This document shows, piece by piece, positions 52,758 through 61,328 of a stretch of DNA of 64,000 bases. Below the pieces are notes generated by a model. The model worked only from the letters and a program-made list of their open reading frames with translations, was not told the origin of the DNA and did not search any database. How positions within the stretch are numbered: the first letter of the stretch is position 1; each line of letters starts with the position of its first letter. The translations under genes and the position numbers were made by a program. The stretch lies in NCBI GenBank assembly GCA_003222245.1, contig QHVH01000015.1, forward strand, positions 20,033 to 84,032, written 5' to 3'. Origin of the DNA: Blastocatellia bacterium AA13. GTDB taxonomy: Bacteria; Acidobacteriota; Blastocatellia; UBA7656.

Positions 52758-53626
52758 CTACCCAGTACTTCAACCACGCGAGATCCCAGATCGGCGGGGC
52801 TCTTAACAACATGAATACCAGCCTCTCGCATGGCGGCCATTTTCTCTTCGGCGGTTCCCTTGCCGCCGGCGATGATTGCTCCGGCATGACCCATTCGCCG
52901 TCCCGGAGGCGCCGTCTGGCCTGCTATGAAACCGACGACCGGCTTCTTCATATTGGCTCTAACGAAATCAGCAGCTGCCTCTTCGGCGGTTCCGCCGATC
53001 TCGCCTATCATTACGACCGCGTCCGTCTCCGGATCTTGTTCGAACAAACCGAGAGCATCCACGAAATTCGTTCCTATTACCGGATCGCCGCCGATCCCGA
53101 TCGCGGTTGATTGGCCCATTCCCAATTCCGTCAACTGGTGTACCGCTTCATAAGTCAGCGTCCCGCTCCTCGAGACAACGCCTATGCGGCCCGGCCGATG
53201 TATTCGCGCGGGCATGATGCCCAGCTTACACTTGCCGGGAGAAATTATCCCCGGGCAGTTGGGACCGAGCAGTCTTGTCTTGCGACCCCGCAAGTAATTA
53301 AAGGCTCGGACCATATCCAGCGCCGGAATGCCCTCCGTAATGCAAACGGCAAACGGGACTCCGGCATCGGCGGCCTCCATGATTGCATCGGCAGCGAACG
53401 GCGGTGGGACATAAATGATGCTCGCATTCGCGCCGGTTTCTTTCACGGCATCCGCGACGGTGTTGAATATTGGGACGCCTTCGTGCGATGAACCACCTTT
53501 GCCGGGAGTCACTCCCGCGACAATCTTGGTGCCGTACTCCATCATCTGGCCGGTGTGAAACGACCCCTCTTTGCCGGTGATTCCCTGCACAACAACGCGA
53601 GTATTCTCGTCTACTATTATGCTCAA
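52754..53626 (-). CDS. sucD: Succinyl-CoA synthetase subunit alpha
   Basis: The alpha subunit binds CoA and carries the phosphohistidine in the TCA-cycle step that makes ATP or GTP. Motifs: [20 protein letters not shown] (phosphate loop), [25 protein letters not shown] and the active His in MGHAGAII (near residue 240). The start is TTG 53626, with GGAGGAGCG about 5 bases before it. Length 290 is normal. Usually sucC lies immediately upstream; here the upstream gene is xseA, so sucC is elsewhere. It overlaps the DUF2905 gene by 4 bases. Confidence 0.95.
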   Translation of the reverse strand: MSIIVDENTRVVVQGITGKEGSFHTGQMMEYGTKIVAGVTPGKGGSSHEGVPIFNTVADAVKETGANASIIYVPPPFAADAIMEAADAGVPFAVCITEGIPALDMVRAFNYLRGRKTRLLGPNCPGIISPGKCKLGIMPARIHRPGRIGVVSRSGTLTYEAVHQLTELGMGQSTAIGIGGDPVIGTNFVDALGLFEQDPETDAVVMIGEIGGTAEEAAADFVRANMKKPVVGFIAGQTAPPGRRMGHAGAIIAGGKGTAEEKMAAMREAGIHVVKSPADLGSRVVEVLGR

Positions 53627-53696
53627 CGCTCCTCCATATCCTGGCTCAACTCGGGATCGTCTATATTACACAGGCGCGAAATATTTGTGAATGCCG

Positions 53697-55049
53697 CTAT
53701 TGTTTGACGCAGTCGATCTCGCCCTCGTCCACACGAACTCTGACCTGCTCTCCGCTATCGATGTCTGCGGCGCGTTTTATTACGCAGCCGTCGCGGTCGA
53801 AGGCGATGGCATAGCCTCGGCCCAGCACTGCGAGCGGGGATAGTGAATCGAGCTTTCCCGCGGCGCGCTGGAACCTCTCCCGCTTTTTCGATGTGACCGA
53901 GGATCTCTCCGCAAGCAGCCGCGCCGTTTTTCCTTCGAGTCTGCTTCGGCGCAAGGCAAGTGTTCTTCTTATGTCCGCCCTTTCGAGCTTGAGCGCGGCC
54001 TCGTGATGTTCCGACCGCAGACATCGAATCAGGTTACGAAGCGAGGAATCGTTTTTGTAAGCGGCTTCGTCCACACGCTGCGCGAGATTGCCGATCTTCG
54101 AGCGAATGCCTTCGAAGGCTCGATTCGTGTGAAGAGCGAATAGCCGGTTGCGCCAGTCCGCGACGTCATAACTGACGGCCGAGCGGATCCGATCATCAAG
54201 CGTCCTTATGCGCTCTATTAAATCGTTCCTGGTCGCGGAAACGATTTCCGCCGCGGCCGAGGGCGTCGAGGCGCGCAGATCAGCCGTAAAGTCCGCGATC
54301 GTGAAGTCCGTCTCGTGTCCTATCGCGGCTATGACCGGCGTCCGGGACAAAAAAACCGCGCGCGCCACCACTTCTTCATTGAAGCACCAGAGATCTTCAA
54401 TGGATCCTCCGCCGCGTCCGATGATGATGACGTCTACAGAGGCGATGGAATTGAGAGTTGCTATTGCCCCCGCAATCTCGTGCGCTGCTCCCTCGCCCTG
54501 AACCCGAGCCGGCGCAATCAGCACGCTGGTAGTGTGGCTCCTCCTTCGAAGGGTTCGCAGGATGTCCCGTATGGCCGCGCCTGTGGGCGATGTGACTAAT
54601 CCGACTCGGCGAGGGAAAAGAGGCAGCGGCCTTTTGCGTGAGAGATCAAAGAAGCCTTCCGCGGCCAGCTTGGCCTTCAATTGTTCGAAGGCCAATTGCA
54701 GCGCGCCGGCGCCGGTCGGTTCGATCGTCTCGACCACCATCTGATATTCGCCGCGAGCTTCGTACACTGAAAGCCGGCCCCTGACTCTCGCGGCCATTCC
54801 ATCTTCGGGGCTGAAACGAACAAGGCGGTTTTGAGTTTTGAAACACGCGCAACGAAGCTGCGCCAGTTCGTCTTTCAGAGTGAAATACCAGTGGCCGGAT
54901 GAGTGGCGGCGAAAATTGGAAACTTCGCCTTCGACCCAGACATTGAAATAATTGCCTTCGATTAGGTCCTTGAGTTGAGAAGTCAGCTCCGAAACAGACA
55001 ACGCGCGGCGTTGCCGAGTTAGCTGATCAAGAAAGGAGAGTTGCGACAT
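53697..55049 (-). CDS. xseA: Exodeoxyribonuclease VII large subunit
   Basis: XseA with XseB degrades single-stranded DNA from both ends. N-terminal OB domain (VWVEGEVSNFRRHSSGHWYF, about 37-56), catalytic region with TSPTGAAIRDIL, IGRGGGSIEDLW and RTPVIAAIGHETDFTIADF, and a long helical region to the C-terminal GRGYAI. The start at ATG 55049 is preferred. A longer frame begins at TTG 55076 without ribosome site. The 450 residues are typical. The small subunit gene xseB is not next to it. It may be co-transcribed with the glutaredoxin-like gene just upstream. Confidence 0.94.
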   Translation of the reverse strand: MSQLSFLDQLTRQRRALSVSELTSQLKDLIEGNYFNVWVEGEVSNFRRHSSGHWYFTLKDELAQLRCACFKTQNRLVRFSPEDGMAARVRGRLSVYEARGEYQMVVETIEPTGAGALQLAFEQLKAKLAAEGFFDLSRKRPLPLFPRRVGLVTSPTGAAIRDILRTLRRRSHTTSVLIAPARVQGEGAAHEIAGAIATLNSIASVDVIIIGRGGGSIEDLWCFNEEVVARAVFLSRTPVIAAIGHETDFTIADFTADLRASTPSAAAEIVSATRNDLIERIRTLDDRIRSAVSYDVADWRNRLFALHTNRAFEGIRSKIGNLAQRVDEAAYKNDSSLRNLIRCLRSEHHEAALKLERADIRRTLALRRSRLEGKTARLLAERSSVTSKKRERFQRAAGKLDSLSPLAVLGRGYAIAFDRDGCVIKRAADIDSGEQVRVRVDEGEIDCVKQ

Positions 55050-55100
55050 CGACTGTGTTCGATTATGGGACGCCAAAATAATAAGGAGGCCGACCGCGGA

Positions 55101-55358
55101 TTATTCGTCGATGCCTCGCTTCTCGAGCTCGCGCATCAGTTTTTTCAGATCGAAGGGCTGTAGACTAAACATCTCGCCGGCGACTTCGAAGGTGGGCACG
55201 ATGCGGCGGCCGCCGTTCGCTCGCTGAACGCGTCCAGCGCCTTCGGTTGACTTCTCGATATCAACCTCATCGTAAAAGATGCCCTCTTCATCGAGAAACT
55301 GTTTTGCACGATCACAGTCGGCGCTGCGCCGCGTTATGTATATTGTAATATCTGCCAT
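55101..55358 (-). CDS. Glutaredoxin-like protein with SxxC active site
   Basis: Small thioredoxin-fold protein (85 residues). The glutaredoxin pattern is evident: beta strand ITIYI, active-site region TRRSADCDRAKQFLDEEGI, the cis-Pro VPTF and a C-terminal helix. The usual CPxC is replaced by S12-A-D-C15. The nucleophilic first Cys is therefore missing and only the second remains. The start is taken at ATG 55358, since GAGG lies 6 bases before it; 55397 adds 13 residues without a ribosome site. Disulfide or GSH exchange chemistry is doubtful, and a binding or monothiol role is possible. Confidence 0.82.
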   Translation of the reverse strand: MADITIYITRRSADCDRAKQFLDEEGIFYDEVDIEKSTEGAGRVQRANGGRRIVPTFEVAGEMFSLQPFDLKKLMRELEKRGIDE

Positions 55359-55455
55359 CGACATCCTCACGATGCCAGGGAATTTGGAATCGGGCAATTC
55401 TACTACGTGGCCGCCCCCTGTGGAAGATTAATGAATGAAATGAAAGTAACACGGG

Positions 55456-57030
55456 TCAATGAACTCGCTTTTCTTGACCGGCCCAGTACTGCTCCCGCAG
55501 TTCCTTTTTCAGAATCTTGCCCGTGCCTCCCTTCGGCAGCGACGGAAGAAACTCAATGGACTTTGGAATCTTAAATCCCGGAAGCCTGGTTCGGCAGTGT
55601 TCAATCAGCTCCTTCTCATCGAGTGAGGCATCCGGCTTCAGTACGACAAGCGCCTTCGGCGCCTCACCCCAGCGCTTATCCGGCACGGCTATTACCGCGC
55701 ATTCAAACACGAGCGGATGAGAGTAAACCGCCTTTTCGACTTCGATCGACGAAATATTCTCGCCGCCGGAAATGATTATGTCTTTCTTGCGATCGACGAT
55801 GAGGAAATAACCCTCCTCGTCGACGACAGCCATATCGCCGGTATGGAACCAGCCTCCTCTCATAACGTGGCGTGTATCTTCAGGCTGTTTCCAGTAACCT
55901 GCCATCACGTTGTCAGCGCGAACGACGATCTCTCCAACACTCTGGCCATCCCAGGGCAGGAAGGCATCATCCTGATCGACAATTGCCATTTCGATACCCG
56001 GCATCGGATAACCGGTCATCGCTTGACGCCTCCACCGCTCCGAGTCCGGCGCCCCTTTTAGATGATCCTTCAGAAAAGAAAACGTGCAAACCGGAGTTGT
56101 CTCAGTCAAGCCGTATCCACTATAAGCGGGGCAGCCGAGCCGCTCCTCGATTTCGCGAACGAGTTCCACGGGCGATGCGGCGCCTCCAAGTCCCACGTAC
56201 TCGAGGCTGGAGAGATCGAACTCCCCTACTGATGGATGATTGATGAGCGCCATCGCCATCGTCGGCACCATCGAAAAGTGCGTGACCCGCTCGCGCTGCA
56301 CCAACTGCAGTACCTCAAGTGGATCGAATTTCTTGACGACAACGTGCCGCCCGCCGGAGCCCGTGATTGTATGAGGAGTGCCCCAGCCGTTCACGTGAAA
56401 GAGCGGAATCGTATGGAGCTGGACGTTTTTATCGTTGACGCTCAAACCCGCCAGAGCCTGCATCGCGTGCAAATAGAGATTTCGGTGCGTCATCATAACG
56501 CCTTTGGGATTCGCGGTGGTGCCGGAGGTGTAGAATAACTCCGCAAGATCATCGTCTTTTATGTCTTCGAGCGGTTCGAACTCATCCGCGGCCGATGCGA
56601 GCAATGTCTCATAGTGGCTTCCTTCATCCGGCTCCAACGAAATATAGTGCCTGACGGTAGGAACCGAGCCGCGAATCGCGTTCACGATAGGCAAAAAATC
56701 ACGATTGTAGAAAAGCACCACCGATTCGGAGTCGTTAAGGATGAACCCGATTTCCTCGGGCGTCAGCCTCATATTCAGCGGCAGCAAAACCGATCCGAGT
56801 TGAACGACGCCGTAGTAGGCTTCGAGCAGTTCGTGGCTGTTGTATCCGAGCCACGCCACGCGCTCGCCGCGGCGGACGCCCAGGTCTTTAAGCGCATTTG
56901 AAAGACGGTCGCAGCGCCGCGAGTACTCACGGTAGGTCAAACGAACATCGCCGTCGACTATGCCTATCTTGTTTCCAAACTGGGATTCAGCACGCTGCTT
57001 GAAACGTACCGGCGTTAACGCAAGATTCAT
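55456..57030 (-). CDS. AMP-dependent acyl-CoA ligase
   Basis: Adenylate-forming enzyme that activates a fatty or other carboxylic acid to its CoA ester. The ATP loop YTSGTTANPKGVMMTH (about 167-182), GYGLTETTP, GWFHTGDMA and the C-terminal hinge DRKKDIIISGGENIS are all present, as is the PKGGTGKILKKEL lysine loop (K near residue 507). No membrane anchor. The pattern matches medium/long-chain acyl-CoA ligases (FadD and AlkK-like). GGAGAAAATTCGG lies before the ATG. Substrate specificity cannot be told. It stands between a glutaredoxin-like gene and radC (divergent). Confidence 0.9.
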   Translation of the reverse strand: MNLALTPVRFKQRAESQFGNKIGIVDGDVRLTYREYSRRCDRLSNALKDLGVRRGERVAWLGYNSHELLEAYYGVVQLGSVLLPLNMRLTPEEIGFILNDSESVVLFYNRDFLPIVNAIRGSVPTVRHYISLEPDEGSHYETLLASAADEFEPLEDIKDDDLAELFYTSGTTANPKGVMMTHRNLYLHAMQALAGLSVNDKNVQLHTIPLFHVNGWGTPHTITGSGGRHVVVKKFDPLEVLQLVQRERVTHFSMVPTMAMALINHPSVGEFDLSSLEYVGLGGAASPVELVREIEERLGCPAYSGYGLTETTPVCTFSFLKDHLKGAPDSERWRRQAMTGYPMPGIEMAIVDQDDAFLPWDGQSVGEIVVRADNVMAGYWKQPEDTRHVMRGGWFHTGDMAVVDEEGYFLIVDRKKDIIISGGENISSIEVEKAVYSHPLVFECAVIAVPDKRWGEAPKALVVLKPDASLDEKELIEHCRTRLPGFKIPKSIEFLPSLPKGGTGKILKKELREQYWAGQEKRVH

Positions 57031-57253
57031 CCGAATTTTCTCCGATGTTGGGATCGGGACGGGTGAGTCAGTCTATCACAATTCATCGCACCGCATGGCT
57101 GAAAGACGAATGAATAAAGACTCTCAGAAGAATGGCAATCGATAAGAAGTCGCCTATAATCTGGTGTCGCGGCGCCAGTCTTATTTCCTTGAGCACGATT
57201 GAACAGCGGCATGCTTCAAAGAGGCATGGCTTCGACTATTGACGAGGTGGAGA

Positions 57254-57973
57254 ATGCAAGCGGTGAAACCTGCCGGTACTTCCGGTATAGCATCGTGGCC
57301 GGAAGAGGAGCGCCCGCGAGAGCGGCTGTTGTCGCGCGGGCCCGAAGCACTCACGGACGCCGAACTGATCGCCATACTGCTTCGCGTCGGGTTGAAGGGA
57401 ACGAGCGCAGTCGAACTGGCGCGTCAACTGCTACAGCGATTTGGATCGCTGAGAGCGATGGTTCAGTCCCCGGTAAGCGCGCTGCTTGATGTTAAGGGCC
57501 TCAAAGGAGCGAAGGCTGCTCAGTTACTGGCCGCGGTCGAAATTTGCCGCCGCGTTTCAGTTCCTAAGAAGCGCAATATGCTTGTCCTGAAGAGCACGGC
57601 CGCCGCATCCGACTATCTGCGCGAACGGCTCCGCGATCTTTCAGAGGAGCACTTCCGCGTTCTCTATCTCAATCGTCGAGGCGCGCTGCTTGACGATGTT
57701 CTCATTGCCAAAGGCGCGGTCGACTCGGTTATGCCTCACCTTCGGATCATCCTTGGACGAGCCTTGCAGGTTAACGCTACATCGTTGATCGCGGCTCACA
57801 ATCATCCTTCGGGCTCGCCGAAGCCCAGCAAGTCGGATCGCCTGTTGACGCACGATTTGATTCGCGCGGCTCGGCCGCTCGCGGTGAAGGTGCTGGATCA
57901 CCTCATAATAGGTGAGGAGTCCGTCTTTAGCTTTGCGGGAAACGGGCTTCTCGAAGAGATGGCACTCGGGTGA
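57254..57973 (+). CDS. radC: DNA repair protein RadC (JAMM domain)
   Basis: RadC-type protein: N-terminal helix-hairpin-helix region (about 10-100: RERLLSRGPEALTDAELIAI, LLDVKGLKGAKAAQLLAAVE) and C-terminal JAMM/MPN+ metalloprotease-like domain with NHPSGSPKPSKSD and Glu in the LNRRGALLDD region. The ATG at 57254 follows GAGG by 6 bases; a TTG at 57239 would add 5 residues. Length 239 is near the usual 220-240. The role in repair is disputed in the literature; the domain call is firm. Confidence 0.93.
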   Translation: MQAVKPAGTSGIASWPEEERPRERLLSRGPEALTDAELIAILLRVGLKGTSAVELARQLLQRFGSLRAMVQSPVSALLDVKGLKGAKAAQLLAAVEICRRVSVPKKRNMLVLKSTAAASDYLRERLRDLSEEHFRVLYLNRRGALLDDVLIAKGAVDSVMPHLRIILGRALQVNATSLIAAHNHPSGSPKPSKSDRLLTHDLIRAARPLAVKVLDHLIIGEESVFSFAGNGLLEEMALG

Positions 57974-58178
57974 GGTCATGATCGACGGCGCCAGGTCAAA
58001 GAACATCGCAGAGCCCAGGCGGCAGCCGACGAGACCAAATAATATCCAACCTTGCGGGCATAAGCTGAGCAAAACACTCTAAAGTGCTATTGGATACGCG
58101 GTTGCTTGTGCGCGGTCATGGCCTGTGTTATAAGCCTGCCAAAGTCGAGCGCGACATCTCAAACCAGAGAGTGAGCCG

Positions 58179-58958
58179 ATGCTTTATAATCATCCCTATA
58201 TCGGTCTGATCGGCATGGTCCTCGCTTCGACTGTCGCGTCGGGCGGTGGATCGAGCAGAAGCTTCAAAGCCGAGCAAATGTCTTTCCCGAGAGTCAAAGC
58301 AGCCTTTGCGCGAAAGGAAGCTCTGCTGAAAGAAATATTTCACCGCTCGAACTTGAGTTATCCTCCTTTGCGAATCTTCATTCGTGTATTCAAGCGGGAA
58401 GGATTGCTCGAGTTATGGGGAGCCGAATCCGCCAATTCGAAGTTCAAGCTCGTGAAAACATATCGCATCTGCGCCTCGTCAGGCGCGCTCGGTCCAAAAC
58501 GAGCCCAGGGTGATGGACAGGTGCCCGAAGGCTTTTACAAAATTGAGCGCTTCAATCCGCTCAGCAATTATCACCTGTCGCTCGGAATCGATTATCCGAA
58601 TCGATCGGACAAGATTCTCGGACGCGGCGGTCATCTGGGAGGCGATATCTTTGTTCACGGGAACTGCGTTACGATCGGCTGTGTGCCAATCGGCGATGAT
58701 TCGATCGAAGAAGTTTATGCTATAGCGGTCGAGGCGCGGCAGAACGGCCAATCGTATATACCCGTGCACATATTTCCGGCTAAACTCGATGAAAAGGGAG
58801 TCGCAAGCCTTCATCACGACTATGCCGGTAATCATTCACTCGCGAGCTTCTGGGCGAATCTGAAGCAGGGCTTCGATTACTTCGAACAACATCGCCGCCT
58901 CGCTTCCGTTGCGGTTGATAGGTCCGGTCAGTACATTCTTAGCGCTCCGGCAGACTGA
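58179..58958 (+). CDS. Murein L,D-transpeptidase family protein (YafK-like)
   Basis: YkuD-type transpeptidases cross-link or anchor peptidoglycan with a catalytic Cys. A hydrophobic N-terminus (about 3-22) suggests export or anchoring. The catalytic motif IFVHGNCVTIGCVPIGDDSI has the His, the first Cys and the second Cys expected of the YafK subgroup, near residue 165-185. GDGQVPEGFYKIERFNPLSN, upstream of it, is also typical. The 259 residues match YafK. AGTGAG lies 5-6 bases before the ATG. Whether it acts as transpeptidase or hydrolase is not known. Confidence 0.87.
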   Translation: MLYNHPYIGLIGMVLASTVASGGGSSRSFKAEQMSFPRVKAAFARKEALLKEIFHRSNLSYPPLRIFIRVFKREGLLELWGAESANSKFKLVKTYRICASSGALGPKRAQGDGQVPEGFYKIERFNPLSNYHLSLGIDYPNRSDKILGRGGHLGGDIFVHGNCVTIGCVPIGDDSIEEVYAIAVEARQNGQSYIPVHIFPAKLDEKGVASLHHDYAGNHSLASFWANLKQGFDYFEQHRRLASVAVDRSGQYILSAPAD

Positions 58959-59033
58959 GATATGCGCACCTTCCTAACCTGATTGGTACAGGCGACTATA
59001 TTCAATAAACCGGTTGCTTTTGAAGGAGGAAAG

Positions 59034-59708
59034 ATGGCTGAGAATACAAGCAAGGAAGTGAATATAACGAGCCTAATCCTGGTTCCCGCCCTGATTAGCC
59101 TCGCCATAACAATACTGAGATTGGTTGGAGAACTTCAGCACTGGTCCGAGACGTTCTTCAGCCCCAAACCCGGAGGCGGCAACGCGATTGTGGGAATCTC
59201 ATGGCTGGCTCCGATATTCGGCATCTACTTCGCGGTCAAACTCAGTAACGCCGGGCTCAGACCGTTCAGCGCTGCCAAAGGCATTTTGATGGCCGTGATT
59301 GGCATCGTTCTTGTGGTCGTCGTCGCGATCATAGCTACAAAGACTCTGCCTCAGGCCAGCCCCGCGGCGATCATCGTGATCACCCTAGCGATGGTCGTAG
59401 CCGCATTCTTTCAGCAGAAACCCTGGCCTGCCCTATTCAAAGCACTCCTGTGGTACGGCCTCGCCGCGCGAATCCCGGTTGCGATAATCATGTTGATCGC
59501 GATTCAAAGAAACTGGGGCACTCATTATGACGTCGTGCCGAACGACAGTTTTCCGGCCATGAGCTGGTTTATGAAGTGGGTGTTCATTGGAGCCATACCA
59601 CAGATCCTGCTCTGGATCCCGTTCACCATTATCATCGGAGGGCTATTCGGCTCGATTACGGCGGCGCTTAAAGGAAGAGGGGCCGTCCCGAAAGCAACTC
59701 CCGCATAG
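59034..59708 (+). CDS. Multi-helix membrane protein of unknown function
   Basis: Start ATG 59034 follows AAGGAGGA (59023-59030) at the right distance; a longer frame from 58983 has none. Five to six hydrophobic segments span 8-27, 52-73, 80-103, 106-125, 140-160 and 180-205, with a short loop of Pro/Gly (SPKPGGGN) between the first two. No charged catalytic motif is seen. I do not recognise a named family. It is a terminal gene on the plus strand, and a long hairpin lies in the gap to the converging inositol-phosphate synthase. Confidence 0.8.
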   Translation: MAENTSKEVNITSLILVPALISLAITILRLVGELQHWSETFFSPKPGGGNAIVGISWLAPIFGIYFAVKLSNAGLRPFSAAKGILMAVIGIVLVVVVAIIATKTLPQASPAAIIVITLAMVVAAFFQQKPWPALFKALLWYGLAARIPVAIIMLIAIQRNWGTHYDVVPNDSFPAMSWFMKWVFIGAIPQILLWIPFTIIIGGLFGSITAALKGRGAVPKATPA

Positions 59709-59741
59709 CGGGATCTTGCATAGCGGAATGTCATGTAGAGA

Positions 59742-59775
59742 GGTCGGCCGTTTTGCAAAGCCGGAGCGGCCGACC
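59742..59775. terminator. Hairpin between convergent genes, likely bidirectional terminator
   Basis: GGTCGGCCG (59742-59750) pairs with CGGCCGACC (59767-59775), nine GC-rich pairs around a 16-base loop. No T run follows on either strand, so strength is uncertain. A smaller TCCCGC-ATA-GCGGGA (59699-59713) overlaps the stop codon of the plus-strand gene. Confidence 0.45.
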
Positions 59776-59782
59776 AATCAAC

Positions 59783-61105
59783 TCAGTCGTAGTATTCAAG
59801 CCCGAGATGCGTGATCAATTCTTCGCCCCGAAGATGACGCAGCGTGTTCTTGAGCTTCATCAACTGAATGAACAAGTCGTGTTCCGGATAGAGACCTGGA
59901 GCCGTCATTGGACTCTTGAAATAGAACGATAGCCATTCCTGAATTCCGCGCATGCCGGCTCGCTGTGCGAGATCGAGGAAGAGTGCGAGATCGAGCACGA
60001 TCGGAGCCGCAAGGATCGAGTCTCGACAGAGAAAATCCACCTTGATCTGCATCGGATAGCCCAGCCAGCCGAAGATATCGATGTTGTCCCAACCCTCTTT
60101 ATTATCGCCGCGGGGCGGATAGTAGTTGATTCGAACTACGTGAGAGAAATCCTTGTACAATGCGGGGTACACATCCGGCTGTAGAATATACTCGAGAACT
60201 GATAGCTTGGATTCTTCTTTAGTCTTGAAGGACTCCGGATCGTCCAGCACCTCGCCGTCGCGATTGCCGAGAATGTTAGTAGAAAACCAGCCGTGAAGCC
60301 CGATCAGCCGGGCCTTTAATCCCGGAGCGATGATCGTCTTCATCAACGTCTGCCCGGTCTTGAAATCCTTTCCGCAAACCGGAAGATTTTGATCCATAGC
60401 CAGCTTGGTTAAGGCGGGAACATCCGCGGTGAGATTGGGGGCTCCGTTTGCAAACGGAACTCCGGATTTAAGCGCGGCGTACGCGTAGATCATCGAGGGC
60501 GCGATCACGGTGCTGTTTTCACGCATCGCTCGCTCAAACGACTCGAGAGTCTCGTGCTCGCTGCCCGCCTGCATGAATACCTCTGTCGAAGCGCACCAGA
60601 CCATCACGACGCGGTCACACCCCTTCGCGCGCTTGAACGATTCTATGTCCTCCATCAACTGCTGAGCGAGCTCGAGCTTATTCGCGCCTTGCTTGACATG
60701 CGTTCCATTAAGCCGCTTTACGTAATACTGATCGAACACGGCCTTCATCGGCTTCACCGATTGCAATTCGTTTTTGAGCTGATTTACGAGATCGCGTTCG
60801 AGTACGCCTGCGTGCAAAGCCGCTTCATAAGCGTCTTCTTCGAATATGTCCCAGGCGCCGAATACAAGATCGTTTATCGAAGCCAGCGGCACGAAGTCGC
60901 GAACCAGCGGCACGCGGTTCTCCGTTCGCTTTCCGAGCCGAATCGTGCCCATTTGCGTCAGTGATCCAATAGGTTCAGCGAGCCTTCGCTTTATCGCTTC
61001 GACGCCTGCGATGAATGTGGTGCTGACCGCGCCAAGTCCCACCAGCAGGACCCCGAGTCTGCCCTGCGGCGCTTCGATCTCAAGCGGCTTTTTAACAGTC
61101 GACAT
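59783..61105 (-). CDS. ino1: Inositol-3-phosphate synthase
   Basis: It converts glucose 6-phosphate to myo-inositol 3-phosphate with NAD, for inositol lipids or solutes. The dinucleotide-binding GVLLVGLGAVSTTFIAGVEA (18-37) is at the N-terminus; GKDFKTGQTLMKTI and DFLCRDSILAAPIVLDL are conserved catalytic blocks. The 440 residues match the prokaryotic-type enzyme. AGGA stands about 10 bases before the ATG. No inositol monophosphatase or phosphatidylinositol synthase is seen in the window, so the end product is not clear. Confidence 0.94.
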   Translation of the reverse strand: MSTVKKPLEIEAPQGRLGVLLVGLGAVSTTFIAGVEAIKRRLAEPIGSLTQMGTIRLGKRTENRVPLVRDFVPLASINDLVFGAWDIFEEDAYEAALHAGVLERDLVNQLKNELQSVKPMKAVFDQYYVKRLNGTHVKQGANKLELAQQLMEDIESFKRAKGCDRVVMVWCASTEVFMQAGSEHETLESFERAMRENSTVIAPSMIYAYAALKSGVPFANGAPNLTADVPALTKLAMDQNLPVCGKDFKTGQTLMKTIIAPGLKARLIGLHGWFSTNILGNRDGEVLDDPESFKTKEESKLSVLEYILQPDVYPALYKDFSHVVRINYYPPRGDNKEGWDNIDIFGWLGYPMQIKVDFLCRDSILAAPIVLDLALFLDLAQRAGMRGIQEWLSFYFKSPMTAPGLYPEHDLFIQLMKLKNTLRHLRGEELITHLGLEYYD

Positions 61106-61240
61106 TGATTGAATCCTTTATGAGTTCAGATTTAGGACTACGAGGATGCCGTGCTATTTAATCAGAGAAGACCGATTGTGTCTTGCCCAATACTGCTCAC
61201 TACTAGCGGCGGCTTGCGGAGGTTCAACCGGTAGTACAAG

Positions 61241-61266
61241 AAGGGGCGGGCAAGGACGCCCGCCCT
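61241..61266. repeat. Dispersed GC-rich palindrome, copy 2
   Basis: AAGGGGCGGGCAAGGACG followed by CCCGCCCT has the same AGGGGCGGGCAAGG core as the copy at 6685, with arms GGGCGGGC / GCCCGCCC. It is in the 223-base gap between ino1 and the MFS gene. Confidence 0.6.
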
Positions 61267-61328
61267 ACATTGATTTTCGAGTCGTGCGTGATACTCGAAT
61301 TTGTCAGGTGTACCGAGCATCCGCCGGA

